Positions 56,666 to 59,863 of a stretch of DNA of 59,863 nucleotides are shown in pieces. The notes beneath the pieces were generated by a model. The model was given only the letters and a program-made list of their open reading frames with translations, made no database searches and was not told the origin of the DNA. Numbering within the stretch: the stretch's first letter is position 1; each line of letters starts with the position of its first letter. Origin of the DNA: Polynucleobacter sp. JS-Safj-400b-B2 (GTDB lineage: Bacteria > Pseudomonadota > Gammaproteobacteria > Burkholderiales > Burkholderiaceae); assembly GCF_018881975.1 (NCBI RefSeq), contig NZ_JACVPJ010000012.1:1-59863 (forward strand), read 5' to 3'. The translations under genes and the position numbers were made by a program.

Positions 56666-57526
56666 ATGAAAACAGTATCAATTAAGGTTAAAGGCGCAAT
56701 TCTATCGGTTGTGATTTTGCTCATGTGCTTATTTATCTGGCATATGGCGACAACACAAAAAGTTACACCGCCGCCAGGAGTATCAACTAGTTCTAGTGAG
56801 TACAGCAGTCTCATGGGTCAGGGTGGTAGTGATCCTGTTCAAAAAACTGGATTCCCAACCTTAACGCAAATGGGGGAGACTATCTATAAGCAGTTATCAC
56901 ACCCTTTTTATGACAATGGCCCAAACGATAAGGGAATAGGTATTCAACTTGCTTATTCTTTGGCGCGTGTTGCCTTAGGATTCTTGTTGGCGATGATTGT
57001 CGCTATTCCGTTTGGATTCTGGATTGGCATGTCACCATTAGCTTATGAGGCATTTAATCCTTTCATTCAAATCCTAAAGCCGATTTCGCCATTGGCTTGG
57101 ATGCCTATTGCGCTTTACACCATCAAAGACTCTGCGATTTCTGGAATTTTTGTGATCTTTATTTGTTCCATATGGCCAATGCTCCTAAATACAGCATTTG
57201 GAGTTGCCAATGTGCGTAAGGAATTATTAAACGTTGCCAAGACATTAGAGGTTTCTCCTTTACGTAAAGCATTCTTAGTCATTCTTCCTGCGGCTGCACC
57301 AACTATTTTGACTGGTATGCGCATCTCTATGGGCATTGCCTGGTTAGTGATCGTTGCTGCTGAGATGCTTGTTGGTGGCACTGGAATTGGTTACTTCTTA
57401 TGGAATGAGTGGAATAACCTATCGCTATCCAGCGTTATTTTTGCAATTCTTTTAATTGGTATTGTTGGAATGTTGCTAGATACAGCATTTGGCAAGTTAC
57501 AAAAGGCGGTTTCATATGCAGATTGA
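56666..57526 (+). CDS. NrtB-type ABC transporter permease
   Basis: The 286-residue inner-membrane permease has a signal-anchor segment near residues 10-30, then about five more membrane segments. It has the BPD_transp_1 domain with LGFLLAMIVAIPFGFWIGMSPLAYEAFNPFIQILKPISPLAWMP. The EAA-type coupling loop is NVAKTLEVSPLRKAFLVILPAAAPTILTGMRIS. It starts 15 bp after the binding protein and overlaps the ATPase start by 11 bp. It probably serves cyanate and possibly nitrate. Confidence 0.9.
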   Translation: MKTVSIKVKGAILSVVILLMCLFIWHMATTQKVTPPPGVSTSSSEYSSLMGQGGSDPVQKTGFPTLTQMGETIYKQLSHPFYDNGPNDKGIGIQLAYSLARVALGFLLAMIVAIPFGFWIGMSPLAYEAFNPFIQILKPISPLAWMPIALYTIKDSAISGIFVIFICSIWPMLLNTAFGVANVRKELLNVAKTLEVSPLRKAFLVILPAAAPTILTGMRISMGIAWLVIVAAEMLVGGTGIGYFLWNEWNNLSLSSVIFAILLIGIVGMLLDTAFGKLQKAVSYAD

Positions 57527-58379
57527 AAATACATTCCTCAAAGTTTCAAACCTCAGCAAGTCGTATAAAGCTGACGCACCTCCAGTATTTGAAGGAATAG
57601 ATTTTGAAATCGAAAAAGGAGAGTTTGTTTGCATCATCGGTCACTCCGGATGTGGCAAAACCACTATTTTGAATGTGCTTGCTGGTCTTGAAGAAGCCAC
57701 TGGCGGCGATGCCATCATGCTTGGTAAGCGTATTCAGGGCCCCGGTTTAGAGCGTGGCGTTGTATTCCAAGGGCATGCCTTAATGCCGTGGATGACAGTA
57801 CTGCAGAATGTGGCTTTTGCAGTGAAGTCAAAGTATCCCGATTGGTCAAAAGAGCAGATTACTGAGCATTCCAAAAAGTATCTGGCGATGGTCGGCTTGG
57901 TAAATGCTGAAAATAAAAAACCATCTGAATTATCTGGCGGTATGAAGCAAAGGGTTGGTATTGCAAGAGCCTTTGCAATTGAGCCAAAAATGCTACTACT
58001 TGATGAACCATTCGGAGCCTTGGATGCGCTAACTCGCGGAGTTATTCAGGATGAGCTTCTCAAAATTTGCAAAGAAACAAATCAAACTGTATTTATGATC
58101 ACCCATGATGTTGATGAGGCAATCTTGCTTTCTGACAAAATTATGCTGATGAGCAACGGCCCTAATGCACGTATCGCTGAAATCGTTGTCAACACTTTGC
58201 CCAAAGGAAGAAAGCGGGCCAATTTACATCATGATGCTATGTATTACCCAATGCGAAACCATTTAGTAGATTTTCTAGTCAATCGATCAAAGGATCTACA
58301 GGTAAAAGGTGCTAAGGGTGAGTTGGATGGTTACAAGCCGGTAATAGTGCTTCCAGGCGTTGATGCGGTTGTTGCTTAA
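57516..58379 (+). CDS. NrtD/CynD-type ABC transporter ATP-binding protein
   Basis: The 287-residue ATPase has Walker A GHSGCGKTTI (~42), signature LSGGMKQRVGIARA (~145), Walker B MLLLDEPFGALDALT and the switch His MITHDVDEA. It lacks the C-terminal NrtA-like domain of NrtC, so it is an NrtD/CynD-type subunit. The ATG at 57516 is preferred to the in-frame start at 57489 because it begins the conserved strand. It overlaps the permease by 11 bp and precedes cynS by 30 bp. Confidence 0.9.
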   Translation: MQIENTFLKVSNLSKSYKADAPPVFEGIDFEIEKGEFVCIIGHSGCGKTTILNVLAGLEEATGGDAIMLGKRIQGPGLERGVVFQGHALMPWMTVLQNVAFAVKSKYPDWSKEQITEHSKKYLAMVGLVNAENKKPSELSGGMKQRVGIARAFAIEPKMLLLDEPFGALDALTRGVIQDELLKICKETNQTVFMITHDVDEAILLSDKIMLMSNGPNARIAEIVVNTLPKGRKRANLHHDAMYYPMRNHLVDFLVNRSKDLQVKGAKGELDGYKPVIVLPGVDAVVA

Positions 58380-58409
58380 TACACTAAAACTTAAAACTAG
58401 GAGAAAAAA

Positions 58410-58853
58410 ATGGATCGTTCAGTAGTTACACAAAAAATTATCGAAGCCAAAGTTCGCAATGGCATGAAGTGGAGTGATATCGCAAAAGCAATAGGCGAAT
58501 CAAAGGAGTGGGTTACTGCAGGCTGTTTAGGTCAGATGACCTTTACTAAGGTGCAAGCTGAAGCTGCTGGTAAGTTATTTGATTTGACTGATGAAGAGAT
58601 GGCTTGGTTGCAAATTGTTCCTTATAAAGGATCTCTGCCAACCGCCGTTCCAACGGACCCGTTGATCTATCGTTGGTATGAGATTGTCAGCGTTTATGGA
58701 ACCACTATTAAAGAGTTAATTCATGAAGAGTTTGGCGATGGCATTATGAGTGCAATCGATTTCTCAATGGATATCCAGCGCGAGCCTGATCCTAAGGGCG
58801 ATCGTGTTCAAGTAGTGCTGTCAGGTAAGTACCTTTCTTACAAGACTTACTAA
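58410..58853 (+). CDS. cynS: Cyanate hydratase (cyanase)
   Basis: Cyanase converts cyanate plus bicarbonate to ammonia and CO2. The 147-residue protein has an N-terminal HTH-like helical domain and the catalytic C-terminal region YRWYEIVSVYGTTIKELIHEEFGDGIMSAIDF, which contains the Arg, Glu and Ser that form the active site in the decamer. AGGAG lies eight bases before the ATG. A strong terminator ends the operon 22 bp later. It ties the upstream transporter to cyanate use. Confidence 0.97.
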   Translation: MDRSVVTQKIIEAKVRNGMKWSDIAKAIGESKEWVTAGCLGQMTFTKVQAEAAGKLFDLTDEEMAWLQIVPYKGSLPTAVPTDPLIYRWYEIVSVYGTTIKELIHEEFGDGIMSAIDFSMDIQREPDPKGDRVQVVLSGKYLSYKTY

Positions 58854-58874
58854 AAATATAATCGCACCCTAGAA

Positions 58875-58897
58875 CCACCTTCGGGTGGTTTTTTATT
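58875..58897 (+). terminator. Rho-independent terminator after cynS
   Basis: A seven-pair stem AACCACC/GGTGGTT closed by a TTCG tetraloop and followed by a T run ends the transporter-cyanase operon. Confidence 0.93.
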
Positions 58898-58941
58898 GGG
58901 GTATTCTTAGCGACAACTTACTAAAAAAATTGAGATTAAAT

Positions 58942-59366
58942 ATGTCAGGCATTATAGATTTTAAGGCGCTCGTTAGTCAGATTGGCGAGGCTGTAATCAT
59001 TTCTGATCGGGATGAAAATATCTTGTTTTGGAATGTTTCTGCTGAGCGTATTTTTGGCTACGGTTCGGCAGAGGCTGTGGGGAAAACCCTCAGTATTATT
59101 ACGCCTGAACGTTTTAGGGAAGGCACTCTAAAGGGTATTTCCACACCATACAGACTGGTGTAACAAAGTATGGAAATACTTTGTTAAGAGTTCCTGCGAT
59201 GCATAAGGATGGGCGTTCTATCTCCATTGCTTTTTCAGTAAGCATGCTTTTTGATGATAAAAAACAACCCATTGCCATAGCTGCGATTGTCCGAGATGAA
59301 ACTGAACGTTTTCAAGAAGAGCGTAATTTGAAGGTCAAACTGGCAGCATATGAGAGAAGCGAGTAA
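58942..59366 (+). pseudogene. PAS-domain protein, frameshifted
   Basis: A PAS domain is split over two frames. The first reads MSGIIDFKALVSQIGEAVI through GYGSAEAVGKTLSIITPERFREG and stops at 59163. The second continues with YFHTIQTGVTKYGNTLLRVPAMHKDGRSIS through AAIVRDETERFQEERN to 59366. The frame changes near 59130-59140, and a one-base deletion would explain it. Restored, the product would be about 141 residues, a single PAS sensor domain with no output domain. It could also be a sequencing error. It follows the cynS terminator and is the last gene before the second repeat. Confidence 0.75.
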
Positions 59367-59588
59367 GACCCCAATGCTAAGGTTGCTATAAATCTGCTAG
59401 ATTTAGCTCTTTTGTTTCTCCTTCGCCATTGCTTATGCCCATAATGGGCTCACCATCCCGCTTACCAGTGAAACATGGATTTTAGTAAGTTTGAATGGAT
59501 TACTCGGGAGTAGAGTCTACCTTCTAAGCCATATGGGCAAGGGGTTTAATGGACATTGGTAGGTTTTACAGGAGGGTCAAAATCTAGA
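59367..59588. other. Non-coding stretch before the second tRNA-Ser repeat
   Basis: No credible gene is seen. It contains an inverted repeat GCCCAT-A-ATGGGC (59437-59449) followed eight bases later by CCCGCTTACCAGT (59457-59469), a third copy of the 13-mer that is also in both flanking repeats. This looks like a remnant of another attachment or integrase-binding region. Confidence 0.45.
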
Positions 59589-59730
59589 TCTCGTCTCCGC
59601 CAGCACTTTTGGCATTTTTTTCTTCTTTTTACTATACGTATCAATGACTTAGCCCCCTAACCGGGGCTTTTTCTTTACTACTCCCGCTTACCAGTACGCT
59701 TACCACCCAAGCAATGCTTGTTTTAGGATG
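59589..59730 (+). repeat. Direct repeat copy 2: tRNA-Ser 3' end fragment plus flank
   Basis: This copy starts with TCTCGTCTCCGCCAG, the last part of tRNA-Ser including CCA. It continues with diverged but clearly related downstream sequence, the same terminator hairpin and the same GCTTACCA units. The rest of the tRNA is absent upstream, so it is a fragment and not a second gene. It marks the right boundary of the putative island. Confidence 0.85.
59651..59675 (+). terminator. Duplicated tRNA-Ser terminator hairpin
   Basis: Stem AGCCCC/GGGGCT (59651-59656, 59663-59668) and following T run match the hairpin after the real tRNA-Ser. No gene reads into it here, so it is a by-product of the duplication. 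Confidence 0.75.
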
Positions 59731-59863
59731 CTCTAGGGAAGCGCAGATTAAATCAAAATTAGCCTGAAGAGCGCCGCAAAAATATCCCCATATTTAATTT
59801 TTACGAAGACAGTCTGATTTTTCTAAGATTTGGCGCTAATTTCCCTTCTCTGAGTTGCCCGTA
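59731..59863. other. Sequence beyond the second repeat, no assigned gene
   Basis: This last 133 bp shows no clear gene. A minus-strand frame is open from the right edge for 20 codons to a TAA at 59801-59803 and could be the end of an incoming gene, but the fragment is too short to recognise. Confidence 0.3.

Larger units (their letters stand above)
44037..59588. mobile_element. Putative genomic island for nitrate, nitrite and cyanate use
   Basis: The 15.5-kb segment between the two tRNA-Ser-derived repeats holds a functionally coherent accessory set: nitrate and nitrite reductases, siroheme methyltransferase, ABC transporter, HPP membrane proteins and cyanase, plus a nitroreductase and a DUF1348 gene. 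Integration at a tRNA 3' end with a duplicated tRNA fragment is the standard mark of tyrosine-recombinase elements. No integrase, transfer or replication gene is seen, so it is either a decayed or passively transferred island. Boundaries are inferred from the repeats. Confidence 0.55.

Noticed and set aside
59181..59366. Second half of the PAS gene as an independent gene
   Set aside because: Its sequence continues the PAS domain of the preceding frame, with homologous residues already upstream of its first Met.
59801..59863. Open minus-strand stub at the right edge
   Set aside because: Twenty codons without a recognisable motif are not enough to call a gene.

Overview
The window looks like a chromosomal segment of a small-genome betaproteobacterium of the Burkholderiaceae, most likely Polynucleobacter or a close freshwater relative. 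This rests on moderate GC, dense gene packing, the order thrS-infC-rpmI-rplT-pheST-ihfA-merR, and betaproteobacterial versions of BamC, TrpS, H-NS and DUF1289 proteins. The genus call is inference.

Layout. Bases 1-122 are the tail of an IS30-type insertion sequence. Bases 157-3723 (minus) carry a DUF1289 protein, a COG3146 acyltransferase-like protein, glyoxalase I and ETF-quinone oxidoreductase. Bases 3882-9246 (plus) carry a two-subunit CoA-transferase, an unusual cation-efflux transporter fused to an alpha/beta hydrolase, and RelA. A tRNA-Val and the classic thrS...merR translation cluster follow (9265-16938), then tRNA-Pro, a thioesterase and an H-NS gene. A minus-strand DNA-binding gene (18045-18731) faces a long co-directional run (19031-30454): the 2-oxoglutarate dehydrogenase operon sucA-sucB-lpdA, then zapE, a PHP exonuclease, trpS, a methyltransferase, dapA and bamC.

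Bases 30516-43869 are mixed housekeeping genes: a tiny lipoprotein, roxA-like, slyD-like, cysE, trmJ, suhB, lpxH, ppi, a TPR lipoprotein, cysS, a HhH glycosylase, accA, tilS and lysC. A ParE/RHH toxin-antitoxin pair sits between tilS and lysC.

From tRNA-Ser (43942-44036) to the right end the content becomes accessory. About 15.5 kb, almost entirely nitrogen acquisition, lies between two imperfect direct repeats. Each repeat contains the 3' end of tRNA-Ser plus about 125 bp of downstream sequence. The minus operon encodes a nitrate-type binding protein, NirB, NirD, NasA, a YbiB/TrpD2-like protein and an HPP-family membrane protein. The divergent plus operon encodes a uroporphyrinogen-III methyltransferase (for siroheme), a second NrtA/CmpA-type binding protein, permease, ATPase and cyanase. 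A frameshifted PAS gene follows. Together they would import nitrate, nitrite and cyanate and reduce or hydrolyse them to ammonium. The repeats suggest acquisition by site-specific integration at tRNA-Ser, although no integrase gene remains in the window.

Most notable observations are the CDF-hydrolase fusion, the tRNA-Ser-bounded nitrogen island, two binding proteins with one permease/ATPase pair, two convergent HPP genes, and an infC gene that appears to start with ATC. I saw no CRISPR array, prophage or recognisable defence system.
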